From: CAVQCX01 sp963711095
Lineage (GTDB): Bacteria; Pseudomonadota; Gammaproteobacteria; Chromatiales; Chromatiaceae
Direction: 5' to 3'
DNA: 64,000 bases
Assembly (NCBI GenBank): GCA_963711095.1
Contig: CAVQCX010000030.1
Location: 248,001 to 312,000 of the forward strand
Shown here: positions 26,379-34,803 of the stretch, piece after piece
How the letters are laid out: each line of letters opens with the position of its first letter
Numbering within the stretch: position 1 is the stretch's first letter
Notes under the pieces: generated by a model
Told to the model about the DNA's origin: nothing
The model's database searches: none
What the model saw: the letters and a program-made list of their open reading frames with translations, nothing else
Made by a program: the position numbers and the translations under genes

Positions 26379-26615
26379 GTGCAGGCCACCATCACCACCA
26401 AAGGGCAGGTCACTATCCCCAAGCCAGTGCGAGATGCCTTGCACTTGGCGGCCGGTGACCGGCTGGAATTCCTTATCGAGCCAGACGGCAGCATCCGCGC
26501 CATCCCCGTCACCGGCTCGGTCACCGACCTCAAAGACATCCTACCGCCGCCGAAGCGGACTTTGAGCCTCGAGGAAATGGACGACGCCATCTCGGCCGGT
26601 GCCACCGACTCATGA
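26379..26615 (+). CDS. vapB: AbrB/MazE-type antitoxin (VapB-like)
   Basis: A 78-aa protein from a GTG start. The N-terminal swapped-hairpin DNA-binding domain reads ATITTKGQVTIPKPVRDAL (residues 3-21), followed by LAAGDRLEFLIEPDGSI, the classical AbrB/SpoVT pattern. The C-terminal tail (LPPPKRTLSLEEMDDAIS) would wrap the toxin. The stop overlaps the toxin start by 4 bp (ATGA), so expression is coupled. Confidence 0.9.
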   Translation: MQATITTKGQVTIPKPVRDALHLAAGDRLEFLIEPDGSIRAIPVTGSVTDLKDILPPPKRTLSLEEMDDAISAGATDS

Positions 26616-27007
26616 CCGGTATCGACACCAACATCCTGGTGCGGTATCTGGTACGCGACGACCCGGCACAGACCGAGCGCGCAGCTGCTGTCATGGAAGG
26701 TCGCTGCAGCGCCGATACCCCCGGCTTCGTCTGCCACGTGGTGCTGGCGGAACTGGTCTGGGTACTGGCCCGCGGCTATGGCTATCCCAAGCCGCTGGTC
26801 GTATCCGTGTTGCGCAGGATCCTCGGCGCCGCTGAACTGAAGGTCGAGGACCCGCCCCAAGTCTGGCAGGCGCTGGCGGATTACGAGCAGGGAGGCGCGG
26901 ACTTTGCCGACTACCTCATCGCTCGGAAAAACCGGGCAGCGGGCTGCTCGGTTACGTTCTCGTTCGATCGCCGCACCGATGGCAACGCGCTCTTCGCGGA
27001 CCCCTGA
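26612..27007 (+). CDS. vapC: PIN-domain toxin (VapC-like)
   Basis: A 131-aa PIN-domain ribonuclease. The first acidic residue is in GIDTNILVRYLVRDD (Asp5). VLAELVWVLARGYGY carries the conserved Glu, and DFADYLIARKN plus TFSFDRRTDGNALF carry the remaining acidic residues. Length is typical for VapC (about 130 aa). It is paired with the AbrB-type antitoxin just upstream. The gene ends 125 bp before the second R1 repeat. Confidence 0.9.
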   Translation: MTGIDTNILVRYLVRDDPAQTERAAAVMEGRCSADTPGFVCHVVLAELVWVLARGYGYPKPLVVSVLRRILGAAELKVEDPPQVWQALADYEQGGADFADYLIARKNRAAGCSVTFSFDRRTDGNALFADP

Positions 27008-27131
27008 CTGCGATCGTAGTTGTCGCGACACCCACCATGGGCATCCTCATCATAGAAGCGTCCGCCCTGCAAGCGGCGCACTGTCACACAACCAACAGAT
27101 GCACGATTCGCCTTGTGGGAGGGTCCGCCCC

Positions 27132-27368
27132 GCAAGCCCAGCGCTGTCGCGCAGCAAACAGGGACACGATGGGCGGGCGCTGCGCCGTTGTCCCGAGCCG
27201 GTGGGAGGCGAGCCCTCTCGGCGATCTTGCTGGGCTCGGTGGGACTGCAATCGGCCAGGGGGCTGGCCTCCTACAGAGAGTCGGAGCCCCGGATGTTTGA
27301 TCGGCATCATGGGGGGCACTCCCTTTTGGCGTCGGGAGTGCTGTTCGACACGGCCCCACCCCTTCGCC
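27132..27368 (+). repeat. Dispersed repeat R1, copy 2
   Basis: Direct repeat of 24017-24258, including the GGCCAGGGGGCTGGCC palindrome (27253-27268) and the CCACCCCTTCGCC edge. It lacks a four-base stretch near the start compared with copy 1. Beyond it, 27369-27597 shows only a short possible gene tail (PEDARCLVDAASGG then stop, about 27434-27479). Confidence 0.85.
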
Positions 27369-27597
27369 CCCCGCGACCCTCATTGTTATTCTTCCCTCAC
27401 CCCGCCCACTCCGAGCACCCCTCAAAAGCAGGTGCCGGAGGACGCCCGCTGCCTGGTGGATGCGGCGAGCGGCGGCTGAGGGGCATTGCGGGGGCATGCG
27501 CGTCGCTTCCCCGCCCTGGCGGGGGCATGCACCCCGTAGCCCGGGTCCAGCGCAGCGGAATCCGGATCGATGGAGTCTGACCCCATCTCGATCGCCG

Positions 27598-27717
27598 GGC
27601 CTCCGAAGGGCTGAGGCCCCCGTGGGCCACCACGAGGGCGGCCAGGCTCAAGCGGTCACAGTCGTTGATTCGCGAGCAGTCCAGGGTGTGTGATGCTTTT
27701 TCAACGACTCTGACCCC
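27598..27717 (-). repeat. Dispersed repeat R2, copy 2
   Basis: Direct repeat of 26128-26247. The minus-strand peptide here reads SLAALVVAHGGLSPSEARRS. R1 and R2 therefore occur in the same order on both sides of the vapBC-like pair. Confidence 0.75.
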
Positions 27718-27815
27718 GTAATGGGAGATCTGACCCCCGCCGAGACCTTGAAGATACCTCGCGTGATGATTGATGATGAAAGAAATAGATATTATCTTAC
27801 CGAAGGGAAACTGAC

Positions 27816-29042
27816 ATGGACAAGAAAAAGATCAGAAAGTGGGCGTTGCTCGGGGGTATTTCTATACTAATTGGAGTAGCCGCAGCTTCCTCGTGGGATG
27901 GAAGAACGGTCGAAGAAGAAGTGGTGCAAACCGAACTACAGAGGACTCTGGGCCCCTTGTATGAGCCCATACAAAAAGTGCCTGTAGAGGTGCAGGCAAC
28001 TTTGCTGGACTATTCGAGCGATAAGAAGCTTCTTTTGGAGGCGCAAGTAGCGTTATTGAAATATCCCGCTTTTGCAAGCAAAGTGCTGTCTTTATACGGA
28101 GATACGCCAGAGTTTACGAGTATTCTAACGGACTACGGGGTAACTGTTATTCCGCCAATAGATTACTTTATAGAAAATGATATCTTCACGTTGACGGCCA
28201 CAAAAGCTACTGCGGACAGCGTCAATAAGCTTATCAGATCGGCGAAGGAAACCTTAGGAATCGAGGGTGACAGCACCGTAGCTGAGTCTCTTGATAAGCC
28301 GCCCGCGGAGAACAAATTGGACCCGGCGGACAGAGGGTGGTATGCGGTAAATTTCATTAAGGAGGAAGGGCATGATTTCCTAGGACAGTTTCAGGTGGAT
28401 AAAGAGGGAACTGTTCATTGGTTGCAAACGGACAGGGCAGTAAAAGATGCTGTAGGCTTCTTGACGAATGGAGCAAGGGGATTAGAAAGAAAATGGCGGT
28501 CAGGAGAAGAAATATCTGCAGCTGATGTTGGTTGGGCGGTTCTGGACGTAACAGTGGTTGGAGGCGCTGTCGTTGGAGGCATCGCAAAAGTAGTGCGGGG
28601 CGTGAAGGCTGTCGGAGCCGTTTCAAAGGGAGTGGGTTTCGCTGCCCGTACGAGGGCGCTATGGAGCAAGACAAAGGTAGTTATTGCTATTAGTGCTAGG
28701 ACAACCAAAGTAATGGCTAAAGTCGGTAAGATCGGAGCAGCAACGGCTTTGGTATATTTGGCATTTCATCCGAGTATGGCGAATACGGTCCTAGCTGAGT
28801 TGGCCGCATTCGCTGGATTTCCACCCGGGCTGTTCTTGTCAGGTTTCTGGGGCTTGGTAGCTATGGCAATCTTGTATCCGCTCTCTTTGATCTACAAACT
28901 CCTTCTGCGCCCCATTGCTGGTGCTCTGCGCATGTTCGCTACCGGCGTAATCGGTACAGAGAAAATGATCCGGAAGCTTTCTTATGCTACGACAGGAGAT
29001 GCGCCTGCTTCGAGCGAACAGCAGGTCGAAGTAGGCGAATAG
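27816..29042 (+). CDS. Membrane protein of unknown family, low GC
   Basis: A 408-aa protein starting MDKKKIRKWALLGG, with GGGAAACTGAC upstream as a weak ribosome site. A probable N-terminal anchor (ALLGGISILIGVAAASS, residues 10-26) precedes an extracytoplasmic-looking region. A Gly/Ala/Val-rich hydrophobic zone follows (about 235-300, VTVVGGAVVGGIAKVVRG), then two C-terminal membrane helices (about 310-375). Base use is clearly more AT-rich (about 47 % GC) than the neighbours, suggesting acquisition. I do not recognise the family. Confidence 0.65.
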   Translation: MDKKKIRKWALLGGISILIGVAAASSWDGRTVEEEVVQTELQRTLGPLYEPIQKVPVEVQATLLDYSSDKKLLLEAQVALLKYPAFASKVLSLYGDTPEFTSILTDYGVTVIPPIDYFIENDIFTLTATKATADSVNKLIRSAKETLGIEGDSTVAESLDKPPAENKLDPADRGWYAVNFIKEEGHDFLGQFQVDKEGTVHWLQTDRAVKDAVGFLTNGARGLERKWRSGEEISAADVGWAVLDVTVVGGAVVGGIAKVVRGVKAVGAVSKGVGFAARTRALWSKTKVVIAISARTTKVMAKVGKIGAATALVYLAFHPSMANTVLAELAAFAGFPPGLFLSGFWGLVAMAILYPLSLIYKLLLRPIAGALRMFATGVIGTEKMIRKLSYATTGDAPASSEQQVEVGE

Positions 29043-29358
29043 GGTCAGGCGAATAGGGTCAGGTCTTGGTGTTTGCCATCAAGTATTCCTGGTCGTAACC
29101 GTTCAAACCGCGCCGCTACTTCCCGAGCCCCTACAAAGCTGATCGGAAAGGATTGGCCGCGAACTTTTCCTTCGGCCCAACTGACCGACCCTGAGCTCGC
29201 CGTACGCTTACTCTCTGTCGGCGATGGCCGCGAGGACGACCAACGACGAACGCATTGACAGCCGTTGTTTCAGCAGCGTAGCATTTTTCTGAGGGCTGCG
29301 GGCTCGACGGTTTTGGAGCGCGCCTTCGCGGCTGGTTAGCAGTACAGGAGGGGGATCA
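29043..29358. other. 316-bp gap with a mobile-element-like end
   Basis: GGGTCAGGTCTTGGTGTTTGCC at about 29057-29078 (read as GGGTCAGGTCTTG plus GTGTTTGCC) repeats the exon sequence in front of the group II intron fragment at 23993. It is probably the edge of a lost transposon. No gene is seen in the rest. Confidence 0.4.
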
Positions 29359-29970
29359 GTGGGACTGTCCTGGCAACAAGGTCCACTCTCACCGGGAGCA
29401 ATCGGCCGGCTTTTCGTGCCAGAACCGCTGCCCAAGAGACTCTTGTACGCGGAGCCATTACGCCGGCGCATGCGCGTGCTATGCGGCGGGAAATGGATCG
29501 CCGACAGCTATCACCGTATCGATATCCGCCAAGCATCCCGTCGCCTCACGGTCCGTCACGGGGATCGCATCATCGCCGATACGAAGCAGCCGATGGTCGT
29601 CTATGAATCCGGCTTCGCACCGCGCTGGTACGTTACACGCGCCGACATCGATGAGTCCGCACTGACGCCCGTCGAACATCAGACGTTTTGCCCTTACAAA
29701 GGGCTGTGCAACTACTACGACATCGGTAACGCACATCTGGCGGCATGGTCGTATCCTGACGCCTATTCTCAGGTCCGCCGCATCTCCGACCTGGTATCGT
29801 TCGAGCCGGACATGGTCTCGGTACAGCTTGGTGGTGCCCAGCTGCGTCTTGACCCGGGCCAGACAGTGATTTCGCACGGCCCCGATCGCGATCTCGACGT
29901 CGCCGAAGCGCTAGGCCCTGCGAGTGGCTGGAGGCCCAGGCAAGCGACATGGCCCTACTGTTATCGGTGA
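29359..29970 (+). CDS. DUF427-domain protein
   Basis: A 203-aa protein with the DUF427 pattern. RRMRVLCGGKWIADSYHRI is followed by QPMVVYESGFAPRWYVTRAD. The characteristic TFCPYKGLCNYYDIG and AAWSYPDAYSQVRRISDLVSF follow, and the domain closes near VSVQLGGAQLRLDPG. The function is unknown. In other genomes DUF427 genes often neighbour MOSC/ferredoxin-reductase genes, as here. It overlaps the next, broken gene by 22 bp. Confidence 0.75.
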   Translation: MGLSWQQGPLSPGAIGRLFVPEPLPKRLLYAEPLRRRMRVLCGGKWIADSYHRIDIRQASRRLTVRHGDRIIADTKQPMVVYESGFAPRWYVTRADIDESALTPVEHQTFCPYKGLCNYYDIGNAHLAAWSYPDAYSQVRRISDLVSFEPDMVSVQLGGAQLRLDPGQTVISHGPDRDLDVAEALGPASGWRPRQATWPYCYR

Positions 29971-30445
29971 ACGTCGGCCTTCCGCGCAACATTGAGTGGA
30001 AGGGCCGCACCGTGCATACCGGAATCTGGAAGAATCCGGTGCGCGGCCGCTGCCGGGTCCGGCGGTTGAATCTCGACGGAGACGGTCAAGGCGATCTGGC
30101 TGGGCATGGGGGTGAGCAGCGGGCTGTGTTCGTCTACCAGATCGAGTCGTATCGCTACTGGCAGGAGCAGCTGAAGAGGTCCGACTTTGTCTATGGCCAG
30201 TTTGGCGAGAATTTCACGATCGAAGGATTGCCCGACGACGCCGTGTGCATTGGCGACCGTTACCAGATCGGCAGTGCGATCTTCGAGGTCACGCGGCCTC
30301 GCGTTACCTGCTATCGCGTTGGTATTCGGATGAACGAACCGCGGAGGGTGTCGTCTACGGACCTGAGCCACTTGAAAAGCCCGCCGACGGAAACGTTCTG
30401 GTTTGCTGCTCACAACCGATTCGCGACGTTGTAATCGATTTGTGA
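29949..30445 (+). pseudogene. MOSC-domain / 2Fe-2S oxidoreductase, collapsed by an internal deletion
   Basis: The first 130 codons are a good MOSC N-terminus: MALLLSVNVGLPRNIEWKG, the Gly-rich DGDGQGDLAGHGG with EQRAVFVYQIE, YGQFGENFTIEGL and TRPRVTCYRVGIRMNEPR. At about 30340 the homology stops. In another frame the last 30 codons (VVYGPEPLEKPADGN then VLVCCSQPIRDVVIDL and stop) look like the C-terminus of the ferredoxin-type domain that ends these fused oxidoreductases. The middle, which should be about 400 residues, is gone. The gene is dead. Confidence 0.65.
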
Positions 30446-30485
30446 AGGCTGGCCGGGCGTCGCGCTCGGTTCCTTACAGCCAGAT

Positions 30486-30620
30486 ACCTTGGCAAAAACT
30501 TATACTGCGCAAGGTGAATACAAAGAAGCAATAAAAATATATGGGCAGCTAAAGCAAAAACCTCCTGAGAAGCTGGAATATTACAATCAAAAAATAGAAG
30601 AATTAAAAGCCAAGCTTTAA
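30486..30620 (+). pseudogene. C-terminal TPR fragment, AT-rich import
   Basis: From about 30480 the base composition drops sharply. The frame reads TLAKTYTAQGEYKEAIKIYG, then QLKQKPPEKLEYYNQKIEEL, and ends at TAA (30618-30620). This is the terminal tetratricopeptide repeat of a protein in the style of Bacteroidota/Ignavibacteria. It has no start and must be the tail of the donor's upstream gene, carried in with the glycosylase. Confidence 0.6.
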
Positions 30621-30684
30621 TATAAAATATTGAAATATTATTTATACAAAAAATTACCTTTCATAATTTTCTTATTATTTTAAC

Positions 30685-31299
30685 ATGGATTCATTACTAA
30701 GCATCCCGAAACTTAGCAGAGACTTTTATACTCGCGATGTTATTGTGGTTGCCAAAAATCTTCTCGGAAAAATTTTAGTAAAAAATTATAGGAATAAAGT
30801 TTTAGCCGGGAAAATAGTTGAGGTGGAGGCTTATGACGGAACGATTGATGAAGCCGCACACACGTTTATCGGCAAAACAAAGCGAAACGAAATTATGTTT
30901 GATGAAGGCGGATTTATTTACGTTTATTTTACTTACGGCGCACATTTCTGCTGCAACGTTGTTACTGGAGTTAAAGGTATTGGAACAGCAGTATTAATAA
31001 GGGCCGTTGAGCCTTTGTTAGGAATTGAAGATATGTCAAATAATAGATTTGGGCATAATTTGTTAAACGAAAAAGAAAAAATTAAGTTGACCAATGGTCC
31101 TGGGAAATTATGCAAAGCATTCAATATAGATAGAAGCTATAATGCAATAGATTTAACGGGCGATGAAATTTTCTTATTAAATCAAAAGAAGATTTCTGTA
31201 AATAAAATAGTTGTTGCACAAAGAATCGGAATTAAAAAATCAATCCATCTGCCATGGAGATTTTATATTAAAGATAATCCTTACGTTTCCAGAAAATGA
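30685..31299 (+). CDS. DNA-3-methyladenine glycosylase, AAG/MPG family (imported, AT-rich)
   Basis: A 204-aa base-excision glycosylase removing alkylated purines. Family motifs are DVIVVAKNLLGKILV, the catalytic Glu region GKIVEVEAYDGTIDEAAHTF, FIYVYFTYGAHFCCNVVTG, AVLIRAVEPLLG, LTNGPGKLCKAFNI, and the ending LPWRFYIKDNPYVSR. GC content is about 35 %, against over 60 % around it, with AAA/TTA/ATA codons dominant. The segment 30480-31310 is therefore a recent import, probably from a Bacteroidota/Chlorobi-like donor (inference from composition and the attached TPR tail). Confidence 0.93.
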   Translation: MDSLLSIPKLSRDFYTRDVIVVAKNLLGKILVKNYRNKVLAGKIVEVEAYDGTIDEAAHTFIGKTKRNEIMFDEGGFIYVYFTYGAHFCCNVVTGVKGIGTAVLIRAVEPLLGIEDMSNNRFGHNLLNEKEKIKLTNGPGKLCKAFNIDRSYNAIDLTGDEIFLLNQKKISVNKIVVAQRIGIKKSIHLPWRFYIKDNPYVSRK

Positions 31300-31898
31300 T
31301 CAAGCCTAAGAATTTATTAATCGCTTCGCCTAAGCTAATAGTCATCTCAGGGTATCGACAGGGGGGCTCAACTATCCAGCCTCGAGGTGAAACTAACAGT
31401 GCCTGACAGGTAGCTTCCTGCCAACCTGATCTGGGCTTCCGCCCGGGGATCGGCTTTCACTGGTATGCGCTGTCCTTTCCGATAAATCGTACTACCTGAA
31501 TTGTTGGCGTTTTGCGTGAGAGGCGGCAATCTCGAATCTTTGGTCATCGTTACTGACACTGACAAAGAGAATCCAGAGCCATGAGAGTTATTCACATCTG
31601 TATAAGCGATCATTTAAGGGGAGCTTACGAGCCTATCCGCGCTTCTGGTGTGCTCAAAAACCGGCTTTGCAAAAACCGTAATTCATACCTGACCGAATAC
31701 CCAGAATTTGCAAGGTTGCAGTTGCAGTACCCGAACTATACTTGGAATCCCGGTATCGAAACGCCTGCAGCCATACCGGAGAGGTTCCAATTACACTTCA
31801 ACCCCAACCCGCGACGAACCGGCTAGCGGACTGAAGGACAATCAGTTGACGTCTACTGCCCCGTCCGGTCCGCCTCAAGGTTGAGAGAAGGAGACGCG
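31300..31898. other. 599-bp gap, no firm gene
   Basis: Short frames of about 81 codons exist on both strands (31368-31613 minus, 31581-31826 plus). They lack ribosome sites and known motifs, and composition is intermediate. GAGAGAAGGAG before 31899 is the ribosome site of the next gene. Confidence 0.4.
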
Positions 31899-32906
31899 AT
31901 GGAATATAAGGCATGGGTTGCCAAGGCGGCGAAACAGCCGATGTTGCTGGAAACCGTTGATTTCGGACCGCTCGGGGCCGAGGACGTAGAGGTCTCTGTC
32001 GAGTACTGCGGTTTGTGTCACTCGGATCTCTCGGTCTTGAACAATGAGTGGGGCATTTCCCAGTACCCCGCGATTCTCGGCCACGAGGTCATCGGTCGGG
32101 TCACGTCCATAGGCCCGAATGCCAAGGGCCTCAACGTCGGAGAGCGCGTCGGCGTCGGCTGGAGCTCGGGTAGCTGTATGCACTGTCACCAGTGCATGTC
32201 GGGAAGCCATCACCTTTGCCCGCAAGTGCAACCGACCGTTGTCGGTCATCGCGGCGGGTTCGCGACCCACATCCGCGCACACTGGGCGTGGACCATCCCG
32301 CTTCCGGAAAAGGTGAATTTCGCCGATGCCGGGCCCCTCCTGTGCGGGGGGATCACCGTTTTCGCGCCACTGATGATGTACGCCAGGCCGACCGACCGGG
32401 TGGGCATCATCGGCATCGGCGGGTTGGGCCACATGGCGGTCAAATTCGCGGCGGCCTACGGCTGCGACGTGACGGCGTTCACGTCGAGCGAGAGCAAGTT
32501 CGAGGAAGCGAAAGGTTTCGGGGCGAATCACGTCGTGTCGAGCAGGGACCCTGCGGCGATCAGGAAGCTCGCCGGCAGCTTCGACCTGCTGATCAGCACC
32601 GTCAACGTGACGCTCGATTGGGACGCGATGATCGGCACGCTCGCGCCCAACGGCCGCTTGCACGTCGTCGGTGCCGTGCTTGAGCCCATGCCGGTCGCGG
32701 CGTTCTCGCTCATCCCGCAGCAGCGCAGCGTCTCGGGCTCGCCGACCGGCTCACCGGATGCTATCAGGACGATGCTCGAGTTCGCTTCACGGCACAATAT
32801 CGCGCCGCAGACTGAGCACTTCCCGATGAGCCATATCAACGAGGCCTTCGCCCGACTTGAATCGGGCAAGGCCCGTTACCGCATCGTGCTGGATGCGGAT
32901 TTCTGA
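31899..32906 (+). CDS. Zinc-dependent alcohol dehydrogenase (MDR family)
   Basis: A 335-aa NAD(P)-dependent alcohol/aldehyde reductase. The catalytic zinc ligand is in CGLCHSDLS (residues about 37-45), with GHEVIGRV next. The structural zinc is held by the four cysteines of SCMHCHQCMSGSHHLC, and the cofactor loop is GIGGLGHMAVKFAAAYG. It resembles the YahK/Adh cinnamyl-type subgroup, which commonly reduces aldehydes with NADPH. It stands alone, with an IS remnant just after it on the other strand. Confidence 0.92.
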   Translation: MEYKAWVAKAAKQPMLLETVDFGPLGAEDVEVSVEYCGLCHSDLSVLNNEWGISQYPAILGHEVIGRVTSIGPNAKGLNVGERVGVGWSSGSCMHCHQCMSGSHHLCPQVQPTVVGHRGGFATHIRAHWAWTIPLPEKVNFADAGPLLCGGITVFAPLMMYARPTDRVGIIGIGGLGHMAVKFAAAYGCDVTAFTSSESKFEEAKGFGANHVVSSRDPAAIRKLAGSFDLLISTVNVTLDWDAMIGTLAPNGRLHVVGAVLEPMPVAAFSLIPQQRSVSGSPTGSPDAIRTMLEFASRHNIAPQTEHFPMSHINEAFARLESGKARYRIVLDADF

Positions 32907-32925
32907 TTCCCTTGGCCATCGAATG

Positions 32926-33060
32926 GGGTAGCCGGCGCTTGAGCAGCGCCTGCTTGAGCACGCCTTCCACGTCCAGGGCGGTCTTGCCGAGACAGAAGGC
33001 CGAGTGGGTGATCAGGCGCGAGGCGTCATCCATCAGCGAGACCAGATAGAGCTTGTAGCG
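32926..33060 (-). pseudogene. Transposase fragment (integrase-core type)
   Basis: The minus strand reads RYKLYLVSLMDDASRLI, then HSAFCLGKTALDVEG and VLKQALLKRRLPH. This is the DDE integrase core as in IS481-like or related elements (first Asp in LMDDASR). Only about 40 codons survive, with neither ends nor other catalytic residues. It follows the alcohol dehydrogenase directly. Confidence 0.65.
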
Positions 33061-33064
33061 AAGA

Positions 33065-33453
33065 CCAGAGTCAGGTCTTGTGTCTCGCCTCGCGCTATTT
33101 CTCCGCTATGCTTGAGGCAGGGCTAGGCCGCTGAGACTCGAATTCCCGGGAGCGCTGAACCACATCACCTCGCGTGGGGACGGGAGGGAGCCGTTGTGTC
33201 TCGATGCCGTCTGAGACCCCGGGGGGACGCTCGGTGCTCGTCACTAACGCGCATGGCCTGCGGCCGACCTGATGGGAGCGGCTCTCACCCAAAATGCAAG
33301 CTTCTCGCGGCTTCGTTTCGGATTTAGGGCTACACCCTTCACCTCGTGGCACTCGCATAGCGCCTCTCATGGTTTAACCACTTGAGGTCCTAGACTTCCC
33401 AGCGGCTGACTAGGCCTTACCGGGAGAGCTTCCCGCTTGTGCGGTTCTCGCAC
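33065..33453 (-). mobile_element. Putative second group II intron 5' fragment
   Basis: Read on the minus strand from 33453, the segment starts GTGCGAGAACCGCACAAGCG, fitting the GTGYG rule for group II intron 5' ends. Several short paired elements follow, including GGTGTAGCCCTAAATCCG. It stops near 33065, where GAGTCAGGTCTTG, a variant of the exon string of the other intron fragment, is found on the plus strand. No reverse transcriptase remains. Assignment is by sequence style only. Confidence 0.4.
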
Positions 33454-33582
33454 AGTTGGCAGCATTGCCAGGTTACCCAGGTCTCGCATTGTAGCATCAC
33501 GTATAGAGGTGCCGCAGGTTACGCATTAGCCGCCTCCCTGCGGGACTATGTCAGTTCGGGAATCGTAACATCCGGACGGCAG

Positions 33583-34698
33583 TCAACGCGGTTTCGGGGG
33601 CGCGAGCTCGGCAAAAACGGTCACTTCCTCGCGGTCGTGGTAGAGCTGTTTGCACCCCAAGTGCCAGGGGCGCCCGGTTTCAGTCAATCGCGCGCGCATG
33701 CTGTCGAGGCACTGCGTGACGGCTTGGTGGCGTTTCTTCATCGGCAGCTTCAGATTGAAGATCGTGCGCTTGCACCAACCCTGCGTCAGCCATTGGGCCG
33801 CGAGCGTGGCGATGCGGCCTGGCTGCTCGACGATGTCGCAGACCATCCAGTCGACCGGTTGCGGCGGACGAAAGCGGAATCCGTCCGCCCGGCGGTGCTC
33901 GACGAGTCCGCTGTCAAGCACCGCGGGCGCCAGGGCGCCGTTGTCCACGGCCGTCACCCGCAGGCCGCGCTGCACGAGCTGCAAGGTCCAGCCCCCCGGC
34001 GCTGCGCCCAGATCGACCGCACGCATGCCGGGGCGCAGCGCCCGTTCGCGCTCCTGTGGGGTGAGGAACGCCAGCAGCGCTTCCTCCAGTTTTAGCGTCG
34101 AACGACTGGGCGCACGGGGCGGAAAGCGCAGCCGCGGGATGCCCATGGGGTAGGGGCTGGCGTTGTCGCTGCGGCTGACGCCGACGTAAGCGGCGTCCGT
34201 GGCCATGAAGCACACGTGTAGCCGGCGTGCGCCACCGGCGGCGTTCAACAGCCCGGCGGCTTGCAGAGCCCCGCGCAGCGCACCGGCGATGCGGCGGCAC
34301 AGTGTCTGGAGCTCCTTGCCGTGGTTCGTGTCGGTGGTTTCCAGGAATAGATCACCGGCCGGCGGGGCTTCGACGCGGCAGGCGGCGGCCAATCCGGACA
34401 CGCGGTCGGAAAGCGGCAGGTCGTCGGCCAACGCTAGCAAACGGAACCATTGGCGGCAGAAAACGAGATCGGAAAAGCGCACGCGGCGATACAGGTTTCG
34501 AGCATCTTCCGCGGTTTGCGTGACGAACAGGACGTAGGCCGTGGCGGGCGCGGCCCTGCAATAGCCCGGTATGTCGAGTGCGGACGCGTGTTGAATGATT
34601 TCGGCGGCGCAGTCGGATTCGAAGCCAGGGCGACAGTGCAGAAACAGACCCTGGAGGTCCGGCCCTGGCGGTGAAACGTCTATGCCGTCCATTGTCAT
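33583..34698 (-). CDS. rlmM: 23S rRNA 2'-O-methyltransferase RlmM
   Basis: RlmM methylates C2498 of 23S rRNA. The product is about 371 aa from the ATG at 34698; an ATG two codons on is equally possible. The N-terminal THUMP-like part begins GLFLHCRPGFESDCAAEI. The Rossmann methyltransferase domain has SAM motif DLGAAPGGWTLQLVQRG, then DWMVCDIVEQPGR. The KRTIFNLKLPMKKRHQ and KQLYHDREEVTVF motifs belong to the catalytic core. Length matches E. coli RlmM (366 aa). It is an ordinary core gene inside a repeat-rich zone. Confidence 0.93.
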   Translation of the reverse strand: MTMDGIDVSPPGPDLQGLFLHCRPGFESDCAAEIIQHASALDIPGYCRAAPATAYVLFVTQTAEDARNLYRRVRFSDLVFCRQWFRLLALADDLPLSDRVSGLAAACRVEAPPAGDLFLETTDTNHGKELQTLCRRIAGALRGALQAAGLLNAAGGARRLHVCFMATDAAYVGVSRSDNASPYPMGIPRLRFPPRAPSRSTLKLEEALLAFLTPQERERALRPGMRAVDLGAAPGGWTLQLVQRGLRVTAVDNGALAPAVLDSGLVEHRRADGFRFRPPQPVDWMVCDIVEQPGRIATLAAQWLTQGWCKRTIFNLKLPMKKRHQAVTQCLDSMRARLTETGRPWHLGCKQLYHDREEVTVFAELAPPKPR

Positions 34699-34803
34699 TC
34701 GCCCAAGGCGCCCAAGGCCAGAGGCAAAGGGGTCAGTTCCCGCATCGTAGCATGCTGCAATCCGTGAACTGAACATCCCGGCGCCCCGCGCTGACCCCGG
34801 CCC

